Part shown: positions 25,101 to 34,666 of the stretch, one piece after another
Layout: each line of letters begins with the position of its first letter
How positions within the stretch are numbered: the stretch's first letter is position 1
Source of the DNA: Polytrichum commune
Lineage: Eukaryota; Streptophyta; Polytrichopsida; Polytrichales; Polytrichaceae
Direction of reading: 5' to 3'
Length of the DNA stretch: 64,000 bases
Assembly (NCBI GenBank): GCA_950295325.1
Contig: OX485808.1
Location: 42,428,527 to 42,492,526 of the forward strand
The notes under the pieces: model-generated
What the model was told of the DNA's origin: nothing
The model's input: the letters and a program-made list of their open reading frames with translations, nothing else
Databases searched by the model: none
Program-made: the position numbers and the translations under genes

Positions 25101-26378
25101 GGGCCTTGGTCATAACATTCCAAATCTCAGTGGCCGACCTCTCCGCAACGGGTGTGGTCTCACGGTAATGCCTCACTGCAAGGTCTGCTTGAGCCGAAAT
25201 GTCTCTCTGCAAGAAATGACCTTGTGAGTTCATATAATCGGTATGGAAATTATCTATATTGGAAGCTCTAAATGATTGAATGCATAAAACCATACCTTGT
25301 AAAGAAACTTAACGAACACATCCGCGGTCAAGGTGTACCAAGTTGGGCGACTCTCCTTTATCTTCTCGCATGCTTTGTAGTCAGATGGCGATATAAGATC
25401 CTTGAAGGTGGACAACTCTAACCTCCCAAAAGTGCGGATTCGAAGGAGCTTGGCCGGAATGTTTGCCTTGACATAATCATGCTCGGTTGACCTGAGAAAA
25501 AATATGTGAGGAACGTGAGCTGAAAAGAATGGAAAAGAATTGAAACAAAAATGAAAAATAAATGAAAAAAATGAATGAGCTTACCAACTAATGTCGCTCA
25601 TGGCATTGAGGAATATACCTGTGTATCCTCTAGGGTCAACAACAATGCAATCCACCGAGATATGCCAACTCTTGTCATCGGCGTGGTGGTTATTGATGTG
25701 TCTCCACCAAGCGGTGACACGATGATTGCCTTCCCAGACGAAGAACATCTTCCCGGCGAAATGTGCAAGATCCGGATCCTCCTTGAGCTTGGCGTCAAAT
25801 TCTGCGGAGGCCTCTTGCCAGAGAGGGCTCCAAGAGGCCATAATGCCAGGGGGAATGGGGAGGTCCACGGGAACGTCGTTGAAAGAAGACACGTAAAGAA
25901 CCCGATCTCCCTCTCGGTATCCCATTACAAATTCACATTCCAAGCGCTGCACCTCAACCTCACTGATAGGACGGACAAGAGGGAGGGCTCTCAAGCGGCA
26001 TAAAGGAATGGATAAGCGGGACTTACATGTTGGCTTAATCCGAAGGCGTTGGATAACACCAATGGAGTCCTCCTTTTGTGATTTCCGAAGCTCAAGCTCA
26101 CACACCACGGGATCCGTGTCGGCAACTGCTTGAACGGCATCTTCGCTCATTGCGAGAGCCTAACAAAAACACAAACAATAAAACCATGCTTAGAAAGCTA
26201 GAACTCAAAAAACTTGCTTAACAAATTATTCAACAACTATCCAACTCACCTCTACTTGTAATGGGCCCTGCGAATTGAGACTCTCAACCTGCACAGCTTC
26301 AACTTCAACCGCGGGGGCCGCAAGAACAACATCCTCTCCAGATTGGGGTTGCGATTGCGCAACCTGTGAAGAGTCCAT
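22178..26378 (-). CDS. ParB-like domain / DNA methyltransferase fusion protein of the transposon
   Basis: Eleven GT-AG exons on the - strand join without a frame break: 26250-26378, 25585-26159, 25296-25491, 25009-25206, 24689-24907, 24366-24607, 23587-24274, 23158-23493, 22793-23051, 22498-22696, 22178-22400; 1087 residues. Residues about 180-200 read FVWEGNHRVTAWW, the G-x-H-R helix start of ParB/sulfiredoxin-fold domains. A helical middle follows, then a basic PRRKGRAKK stretch and APSVAPS-type linker (about 600-680). Residues 766-1000 have a permuted N6/N4-methyltransferase order: LDLLFADIPEN (773-776, where the family has DPPY), a VLVLAHC strand, then DWQCGVGGSITACRSLERHIVALESDP (942-970), equivalent to DxFxGSGT...GRxxxGxExD. 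The degenerate DIPE motif may mean weak catalysis or DNA binding only. It may have extra 5' exons beyond the array (see findings). Confidence 0.85.
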
Positions 26379-26550
26379 ATCCTAAGAACATGGAGAAAAT
26401 GAGAATTTCACAAAGAAAAGTCAATAACTTCGTAACTATAAAGAAACAAATCCTCACAAAAACAATACAAGGCCGAGAGCAAACTACAAATGGAAATGGC
26501 CGAATGCTAAGTCAAGTGCTCAACTCTAGCACTAACCTACCTACGAATGA

Positions 26551-27208
26551 GAGGCCTCGGATCCGAGGCCTCTTTTCCTACCTCCTCCTTATGCACTACC
26601 CAAAAGAAAAAGGCCGAGAGAAATCTTATGTGAACATAGCAGTTTGACTTTTCAAGCACATACATTGTCTTCAAAATGAGGCCTCGGATCCGAGGCCTCT
26701 TCACAAACCTCCTACTCATGTAGTACCCAAAACAAGAAGGCCGAGAACAATCTTACACGAACATAACATTTTGATTTTTCTAGCATAAAATTGACACAAA
26801 CATGAGGCCTCGGATCCGAGGCCTCTTCCCAAAACACATACTTATTCACTTCCCAAAACAAGAAGGCCGAGAGGATTCGAAAATGAACATAAGATTTTCA
26901 TTTTTCAAGCACATACCTTGACACAAAAATGAGGCCTCGGATCCGAGGCCTCTTCACAAAGTACCTACTTATGCACTACCCAAAACAAGAGGGCCAAGCG
27001 CATTCAAAAATGAACATAACATTTTAACTTTTCATGCACATACCTTGACACAAAAATGAGGCCTCGGATCCGAGGCCTCTTCCGAATGCCCCTCCTTATG
27101 AAATACATACTACAGAAAATGGCCGAGAGAATTAAAAAATGAACCTAACATTTTCATTTTTCAAGCACACAACCTGACTCAAAAATGAGGCCTCGGATCC
27201 GAGGCCTC
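26551..27208. repeat. array block A: six sites at about 127 bp
   Basis: Sites begin at 26551, 26678, 26804, 26931, 27058 and 27187. Spacers share ACAAGAAGGCCGAGAG, CATTTTCATTTTTCAAGC and ACACAAAAATGAG. Block C repeats the same unit. Confidence 0.9.
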
Positions 27209-27264
27209 TTCCAAATGCCCCTCCTTGATGATTTTAAAACCTAACCAATTTACTTGTTACATGG

Positions 27265-27750
27265 CTCACGGGTGTTCACCCGTGAGGTTCACATTTGATG
27301 ATGTTCCAGGGGAGGTCACTCCATTGCCAAGTTGCATCACCAAAATGGGTCAAAATTTTCTCAAATTTTTTTGGGACGTAGATATACATGATATCTATTA
27401 CGGAGTAAAATATCATGACCAAATTTGATGACCATATTTTTCTAGAAAACATACCATTTCTACCTAGAATGACGCAGAATTCAACTAAAACAATTACTAG
27501 AAAAAATGAAGATGACAAAAAATTTCAAAAAAATATACAAAAGATATAATCAATAGTTATGAATATAGAGAAAAAAAATCATAATTTTTAAAAATATTTC
27601 ACATGGAGACATCTCCCCGTGATGATGCTAAATCCTACCCAAGTTACCTGTTACATGGCCCACGGGTGTTCACCCGTGGGGCACACATTTGATGATGTTA
27701 AAACCTAACCAAATTACTTGTTACATGGCCCACGGGTGTTCACCCGTGGG
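27265..27750. repeat. three CACGGGTG hairpin units within the array
   Basis: Inverted repeats with a TT loop lie at 27265-27286, 27659-27680 and 27729-27750, and a fourth at 30846-30867. Each is preceded by TACTTGTTACATGGC. The first has CTC...GAG in place of CCC...GGG, a matched change on both arms. These units replace the usual palindrome in this part of the array. Confidence 0.85.
27306..27621 (-). mobile_element. hAT-type MITE inserted in the array
   Basis: The termini CCAGGGGAGGTCACTCCATTG and ...CATCTCCCCGTG match the MITEs at 41582-41977 and 58216-58626. It is flanked by an 8-bp duplication with one mismatch (ATGATGTT 27298-27305, ATGATGCT 27622-27629). It is inserted in a repeat unit whose intact relative follows at about 27690. 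Confidence 0.85.
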
Positions 27751-27872
27751 GCACAAGGCAGAGAGCAAGGAACCAAAAAAGCAGGAAAGTTGACATTCTA
27801 TTAGTTTGAGAAATCAAGAACCTCACCTCTCTCAAAACCCTACCTTTCACATACTCAAACTTACACAAATAG

Positions 27873-28485
27873 GAGGCTTCGGATCCGAGGCCTCTTCCCC
27901 TAGCTGGTTCTTATGCACTACAGAAAACAAGACAAGACCGAGAGCAATTGATGTGCACATAACATTTTGATTTTTCAAGCACAAACCTACCCGAAATAAG
28001 AGGCCTCGGATCCGAGGCCTCTTCCTATGGCTCCCACTTATGCACTACACAATAGAAGAAATGGCCGATAGCAAGGAATCAAGAAAGCAAGAAAGTTGAC
28101 ATTCCATTAGTTTGAGAAATCAAGAACCTCGCCTCTCTCAAAACCCTACCTCTCACATACTCAAACTTACACAAATATGAGGCCTCGGATCCGAGGCCTC
28201 TTCCCCTAGCTGCTTCTTATGCACTACACAAAACAAGACAAGGCCGAGAGCAATTGATGTGCAAATAACATTTTGATTTTTAAAGCACAAACCTACCCAC
28301 AAATAAGAGGCCTCGGATCCGAGGCCTCTTCCTATGGCTCCCACTTATGCACTACACAATAGAAGAAATGGCCGATAGCAAGGAATCAAGAAAGCAAGAA
28401 AGTTGACATTCCATTAGTTTGAGAAATCAAGAACCTCGCCTCTCTCAAAACCCTACCTCTCACATACTCAAACTTACACAAACAA
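27873..28485. repeat. array block B: two 307-bp higher-order units
   Basis: Sites at 27873, 28000, 28179 and 28307 alternate 127/179/128/179 bp. The long spacer holds AAGAAAGCAAGAAAGTTGAC and CTCTCTCAAAACCCTACC, exactly as in block E. Confidence 0.9.
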
Positions 28486-29270
28486 GAGGCCTCGGATCCG
28501 AGGCCTCTTCACAAACCTCCTACTCATGTAGTACCCAAAACAAGAAGGCCGAGAGTAATCTTACACGAACATAACATTTTGATTTTTCTTAAATAAAATT
28601 GACTCAAACATGAGGCCTGGGATCCGAGGCCTCTTCCCAAAACACATACTTATTCACTACCCAAAACAAGAAGGCCAAGAGCATTCAAAAATGAACATGA
28701 GATTTTCATTTTTCAAGCACATACCTTGACACAAAAATGAGGCCTCGGATCCGAGGCGTCTTCACAAAGTACCTACTTATGCACTACCCAAAACAAGAAG
28801 GCCAAGAGCATTCAAAAATGAACATAAGATTTTCATTTTTCAAGCACATACCTTGACACAAAAATGAGGCCTCGGATCCGAGGCCTCTTCACAAAGTACC
28901 TACTTATGCACTACCCAAAACAAGAAGGCCAAGAGCATTCAAAAATGAACATAAGATTTTCATTTTTCAAGCACATACCTTGACACAAAAATGAGGCCTC
29001 GGATCCGAGGCCTCTTCACAAAGTACCTACTTATGCACTACCCAAAACAAGAAGGCCAAGAGCATTCAAAAATGAACATAAGATTTTCATTTTTCAAGCA
29101 CATACCTTGACACAAAAATGAGGCCTCGGATCCGAGGCCTCTTCCGAATGCCCCTCCTTATGAAATACATACTACAGAAAATGGCCGAGAGAATTCAAAA
29201 ATGAACCTAACATTTTGATTTTTCAAGCACAAACCTTGACACAAAAAAGAGGCCTCGGATCCGAGGCCTC
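28486..29270. repeat. array block C: seven sites at about 127 bp
   Basis: Sites begin at 28486, 28612, 28739, 28866, 28993, 29120 and 29249. The spacers from 28761 to 29119 are almost identical, pointing to recent unit-by-unit duplication. Confidence 0.9.
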
Positions 29271-30765
29271 TTCCCAAAGCTCCTACTTATGCACTTAACA
29301 AAACACATTTCCCCCCCCCCCGCAGCTTCAGACCTCCATATCTTCCACGTGTGGTCTCCAAATCTAACAATCAACCACTCTATCGTCATCTACGTGAAAT
29401 GTAGATGCCGATGGACACCTCACTTGCCCCATTTGGGCAAAAATCAAGGAAGTTATGCCTGTTTAAACATTCGCAGTCCCGGGAGCCACTCCCAGGGGAC
29501 TGCTGATCGAGGGCACTAAAAGGAGGCCTCGGATCCGAGGCCTCATTTTCAAACTAGTGTACATACTCAAAAACAAGCAAAGTGCCTCATTCATACAAGC
29601 TATACGTTGAATCAAAAAACCTCAAGTGGCCTCGGCTGAGAGGCCTCGGATCCGAGGGCTCACACACAAAGTAATTTACGTACTCCAAACCAACCATAGT
29701 GCCTCATCCGTACACTAGTTTTGGAACACATAAAAGAGGCCTCGGATCCGAGGCCTCTTCTCCTAGCTTCTACATATGCACTCAACAAAACACATTTCCC
29801 CCCCCCGGCAGCTTCAGACCTCCATATCTTCCACGTGTGGTCTCCGAATCTAACAATCAACCACTCTATCGTCATCTACGTGAAATGTAGATGCCGATGG
29901 ACACCTCACTTGCCCCATTTGGGCAAAAATCAAGGAAGTTATGCCTGTTTGAACATTCGGAGTCCCGGGAGCCACTCCCTGGGGACTGCTGATCGAGGGC
30001 ACTAAAAGGAGGCCTCGGATCCGAGGCCTCATTTTCAAACTAGTTTACATACTCAAAAACAAGCAAAGTGCCTCATTCATACAAGCTATACGTTGAATCA
30101 AAAAACCTCAAGTGGCCTCGGCCGAGAGGCCTCCGATCCGAGGCCTTACACACAAACTAGTTTACATACTCAAAACCAACCAAAGTGCCTCTTCCGTACA
30201 CTTGTTTTGGAACACATAAGAGAGGCCTCGGATCTGAGGCCTCATTCACAAACTAGTTTACATACTCAAAACAAACCAAAGTGCCTCATCCGTACACATG
30301 TTTTGGAACACATAAAAGAGGCCTCGGATCCGAGGCCTCATTCACAAACTAGTTTACATCCTCAAAAACAAGCAAAGTGCCTCATTCATACAAGTTATAC
30401 TTTGAATCAAAAAACCTCAAGTGGCCTCGGCCGAGAGGCCTCGGATCCGAGGCCTTACACACAAACTAGTTTACATACTCAAAACCAACCAAAGTGCCTC
30501 TTCCGTACACTTGTTTTGGAACACATAAAAGAGGCCTCGGATCCGAGGCCTCATTCACAAACTAGTTTACATACTCAAAACCAACCAAAGTGCCTCTTCT
30601 CTACACTTGTTTTGGAACACATAAAAGAGGCCTCGGATCCGAGGCCTCATTCACAAACTAGTTTACATCCTCAAAAACAAGCAAAGTGCCTCATTCATAC
30701 AAGTTATACTTTGAATCAAAAAACCTCAAGTGGCCTCGGCCGAGAAGCCTCGGATCCGAGGCCTC
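29249..30765. repeat. array block D: 96/117-bp units and a duplicated 487-bp block
   Basis: Spacings 274, 117, 96 recur as 273, 117, 96 (29249-29735 and 29736-30222), so a 487-bp block is duplicated; 96- and 117-bp units follow to 30744. Each 274-bp spacer holds CCACGTGTGG and an inverted repeat (GCAGTCCC 29473-29480 with GGGACTGC 29496-29503). The 117-bp spacers add a second small palindrome, CTCGGCCGAG. The units are multiples of three, which keeps one + frame open from about 30093 to 30905; I do not consider it a gene. Confidence 0.85.
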
Positions 30766-30989
30766 ACACACAAACTAGTTTACATACTCAGAACCAACCA
30801 AAGTGCCTCATAAAGACATGCCTAACCAAGTTACTTGTTACATGGCCCACGGGCGTTCGCCTGTGGGGCACAAGGCAGAGAGCAAGGAATCAAAAATGGA
30901 AGTAAGTTGACATTCCATTAGTTTGAGAAATCAAGAACCTCGCCTCTCTCAAAACCCTACCTCTCACATACTCAAACTTACACAAATAT

Positions 30990-33160
30990 GAGGCCTCGGA
31001 TCCGAGGCCTCTTGCCCTAGCTCGTTCTTGTGCACTACACAAAACAAGACAAGGCCGAGAGCAATTGATGTGCACATAACATTTTGATTTTTCAAGCACA
31101 AACCTACCCACAAATAAGAGGCCTCGGATCCGAGGCCTCTTCCTATGGCTCCCACTTATGCACTACACAATAGAAGAAATGGCCGAGAGCAAGGAATCAA
31201 GAAAGCAAGAAAGTTGACATTCCATTAGTTTGAGAAATCAAGAACCTCGCCTCTCTCAAAACCCTACCTCTCACATACTCAAACTTACACAAATAAGAGG
31301 CCTCGGATCCGAGGCCTCTTCCCCTAGCTCCTTCTTATGCACTACACAAAACGAGACAAGGCCGAGAGCAATCGATGTGGACAAAACATTTTGATTTTTC
31401 AAGCACAAACCTACCCACAAATAAGAGGCCTCGGATCCGAGGCCTCTTCCTATGGCTCCCACTTATGCACTACACAATAGAAGAAATGGCCGAGAGCAAG
31501 GAATCAAGAAAGCAAGAAAGTTGACATTCTATTAGTTTGAGAAATCAAGAACCTCGCCTCTCTCAAAACCCTACCTCTCACATACTCAAACTTACACAAA
31601 TAAGAGGCCTCGGATCCGAGGCCTCTTCCCCTAGCTCCTTCTTATGCACTACACAAAACGAGACAAGGCCGAGAGCAATCGATGTGGACAAAACATTTTG
31701 ATTTTTCAAGCACAAACCTACCCACAAATAAGAGGCCTCGGATCCGAGGCCTCTTCCTATGGCTCCCACTTATGCACTACACAATAGAAGAAATGGCCGA
31801 GAGCAAGGAATCAAGAAAGCAAGAAAGTTGACATTCCATTAGTTTGAGAAATCAAGAACCTCGCCTCTCTCAAAACCCTACCTCTCACATACTCAAACTT
31901 ACACAAATAAGAGGCCTCGGATCCGAGGCCTCTTCCCCTAGCTCCTTCTTATGCACTACACAAAACGAGACAAGGCCGAGAGCAATCGATGTGGACAAAA
32001 CATTTTGATTTTTCAAGCACAAACCTACCCACAAATAAGAGGCCTCGGATCCGAGGCCTCTTCCTATGGCTCCCACTTATGCACTACACAATAGAAGAAA
32101 TGGCCGAGAGCAAGGAATCAAGAAAGCAAGAAAGTTGACATTCCATTAGTTTGAGAAATCAAGAACCTCGCCTCTCTCAAAACCCTACCTCTCACATACT
32201 CAAACTTACACAAATAAGAGGCCTCGGATCCGAGGCCTCTTCCCCTAGCTCCTTCTTATGCACTACACAAAACGAGACAAGGCCGAGAGCAATCGATGTG
32301 GACAAAACATTTTGATTTTTCAAGCACAAACCTACCCACAAATAAGAGGCCTCGGATCTGAGGCCTCTTCCTATGGCTCCCACTTATGCACTACACAATA
32401 GAAGAAATGGCCGAGAGCAAGGAATCAAGAAAGCAAGAAAGTTGACATTCCATTAGTTTGAGAAATCAAGAACCTCACCTCTCTCAAAACCCTACCTCTC
32501 ACATACTCAAACTTACACAAATAAGAGGCCTCGGATCCGAGGCCTCTTCCCCTAGCTCCTTCTTATGCACTACACAAAACAAGACAAGGCCGAGAGCAAT
32601 TGATGTGCACATAACATTTTGATTTTTCAAGCACAAACCTACCCACAAATAAGAGGCCTCGGATCCGAGGCCTCTTCCTATGGCTCCCACTTATGCACTA
32701 CACAATAGAAGAAATGGCCGAGAGCAAGGAATCAAGAAAGCAAGAAAGTTGACATTCCATTAGTTTGAGAAATCAAGAACCTCGCCTCTCTCAAAACCCT
32801 ACCTCTCACATACTCAAACTTACACAAATAAGAGGCCTCGGATCCGAGGCCTCTTCCCCTAGCTCCTTCTTATGCACTACACAAAACGAGACAAGGCCGA
32901 GAGCAATCGATGTGGACAAAACATTTTGATTTTTCAAGCACAAACCTACCCACAAATAAGAGGCCTCGGATCCGAGGCCTCTTCCTATGGCTCCCACTTA
33001 TGCACTACACAATAGAAGAAATGGCCGAGAGCAAGGAATCAAGAAAGCAAGAAAGTTGACATTCTATTAGGTTGAGAAATCAAGAACCTCACCTCCCTCA
33101 AAACCCTACCTCTCACATACTCAAACTTACACAAATATGAGGCCTCGGATCCGAGGCCTC
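30990..33160. repeat. array block E: homogenised 307-bp higher-order repeat
   Basis: Fifteen sites alternate 128 and 179 bp (30990, 31118, 31297, 31425 ... 32960, 33139), giving about seven 307-bp units. Neighbouring units differ at only a few bases, for example the AATCGATGTGGAC / AATTGATGTGCAC variants, and the latter type reappears at 32595 inside the run, as expected from gene conversion or unequal exchange. Confidence 0.95.
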
Positions 33161-33326
33161 TTGCCCTAGCTCGTTCTTGTGCACTACACAAAACGAGACA
33201 AGGCCGAGAGCAACATGATGTGCACATAACCTTTTGATTTTTCAAGCACAAACATACCTTTCCTAACATGTTCCTAAACCCAAATCAAGACAAGGCCGAA
33301 AGCAAGTCAAGCTGATATTCCAAATA

Positions 33327-34347
33327 CTATGAGAAATCAAGGTGATAGAAAGCAAAAACGTTGGCGAACATAGCTTGGCCGAGATCCCGACACCTTACCA
33401 GAATTTGGAGTATGCCCTCCACTGAAGCCCCTATATTGGCGCCACTATCTTCCGAGGTCCCGTCCTCTGTCGGCGATATTGGAGTGCTTCTCGAATCTCC
33501 GAGGTTTACTTGCGCCATTCCTCTCCCGCGGCCACGCCCTCGCCTTGATGTTTGTTGTGTTCCGCCCGCCTTGCTTCGCAGAAATCTTGAAGCAGGGGTC
33601 ACAACATCCACACTTAGGGTTTCTGCGCATGGGTCTCCTCCTTCAGCTCTTTCGCGGCCTCCCAACAAATTTGATTTCAGATCTTCCTTTGCCGCTTTCC
33701 TCTTGGACGCCTTCATTTTTTCTCTTGCTTGAATCGTTGGTTGTCCCGACATCGGTTCTCGCTCTTCTAACGCCTTCTCAATTTGTTGTGCTACCTCCTT
33801 GTTGTCTTCTTCATAGATATTTCCACTATCTCCACTCCCCCCCTCTTCCTATATTTAAGATAAAACAATGTTTATAACAATGATGACAAACCATAATATC
33901 TAAAAGAAAAGTTGTTTCACAGTTGAATATGTTCTACCATTTTCATTATGTGCTCAAACAACTGAATATATGGAGAACCCGAAGAATACGTACGACACTT
34001 GTAGAGTTTGTCTCTTCGCGTGAGTCCTCTTGGATGCTGTCGTTTCCCAACTCCTCCACTTCTGCCATTGGTTGCGCTTTACTTCCGTCCGCCTCTTCTA
34101 CAATCGGTGATAAATGAAAAGGCCGAATCCCACAGTCTAACCTCCACGAAGGTTTCCGCAGGTCCTTAATGCTTTGGCTCAAATCCTCGGGCGTCCCACG
34201 GCCCTCAATTGGCGCTTTCCTTGCCTGTGACTTTTGTGTCCTCACTGTCTTTCTCTTCTTATCAGTGTAATGTGTAGACGATCGCCTCCTCTTCTTTTTC
34301 TTAGATGGTTCCGTTGTCGGAGGTTGTGAATTGCCTATTTCCTTCAT
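33327..34347 (-). CDS. basic, low-complexity transposon protein (or N-terminal exons of ParB-methyltransferase)
   Basis: Exon 33994-34347 (118 codons, ATG at 34347) splices in phase 0 (GTC|GTACGT, ATATAG|GAAGAG) to an exon starting at 33848. If read through, the frame stops at 33327 and gives 291 residues. Visible features: a nuclear-localisation-like SKKKKRRRSS near the N-terminus, a KKRKTVR stretch, acidic segments, and an RRGRGRGRG tract. No domain is recognised. At 33399 a good donor (CTG|GTAAGG) sits in phase 0, so the second exon could instead continue across the palindrome array into the ParB-methyltransferase gene. It is divergently arranged with the transposase gene. Confidence 0.65.
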
Positions 34348-34666
34348 GTGTTCAACCCTCCCGCAATTCAGACCTATTCGCTCTATTTCCTTTCCACAAC
34401 CTCACCACATCAAACTCACACATTGGAAAGAAAGTGAGCAATCGCATTCTTCTCAGTATATAATTGCAATACCTCCCGATGGGAGGCGCGCTTTACTATC
34501 TGACAACCATCTTTGTAATTAGGGGTATCTTTTTTTAGGATGCCTGACAGTTTTGTCTCCTTCCTGATATTCATGCGTATTTGTTTATAACTTCATCGTC
34601 ATCACCATTCTCCTTCTCTATGCATCTTTGCATCTTTGTTCCTTCACGTTTGCTTTCTCTGCCTTC
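34348..34666. promoter_or_regulatory. probable bidirectional promoter of the transposon
   Basis: A 319-bp gap separates the divergent start codons of the basic-protein gene (34347, -) and the transposase (34667, +). It contains AGTATATAATTG (about 34457), which could serve as a TATA box. Assigned by position; no transcription start is known. Confidence 0.5.

Larger units (their letters stand above)
26551..33160. repeat. array of about 43 copies of one 22-bp palindrome
   Basis: Each site is GAGGCCTC, GGATCC, GAGGCCTC, itself a perfect palindrome made of nested palindromes. I count 43 sites, 34 of them perfect; nine carry one or two substitutions (for example those at 27873, 28612, 28739, 29640, 30126, 30222, 30434, 30744 and 32346). 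Between sites lie homologous spacers, all in one direction, each usually with a GGCCGAGA motif about midway. Spacing falls into classes of about 96, 117, 127 and 179 bp, plus two of 273-274. The array is non-coding in practice: the palindrome reads EASDPRP on both strands and generates many spurious frames. Confidence 0.95.

Noticed and set aside
30093-30905. 270-codon frame in the palindrome array
   Set aside because: It consists only of array repeats, opens with TTG rather than ATG, and exists because the spacings are multiples of three.
30964-32997. Identical 63-codon frames repeated every 307 bp on the - strand
   Set aside because: They are products of the 307-bp tandem unit. Each includes the palindrome twice and resembles no protein.
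26551-33160. CRISPR array
   Set aside because: Regular palindromes and spacers suggested it, but the spacers are homologous to each other and longer than CRISPR spacers, the genome is a plant's, and there are no cas genes.
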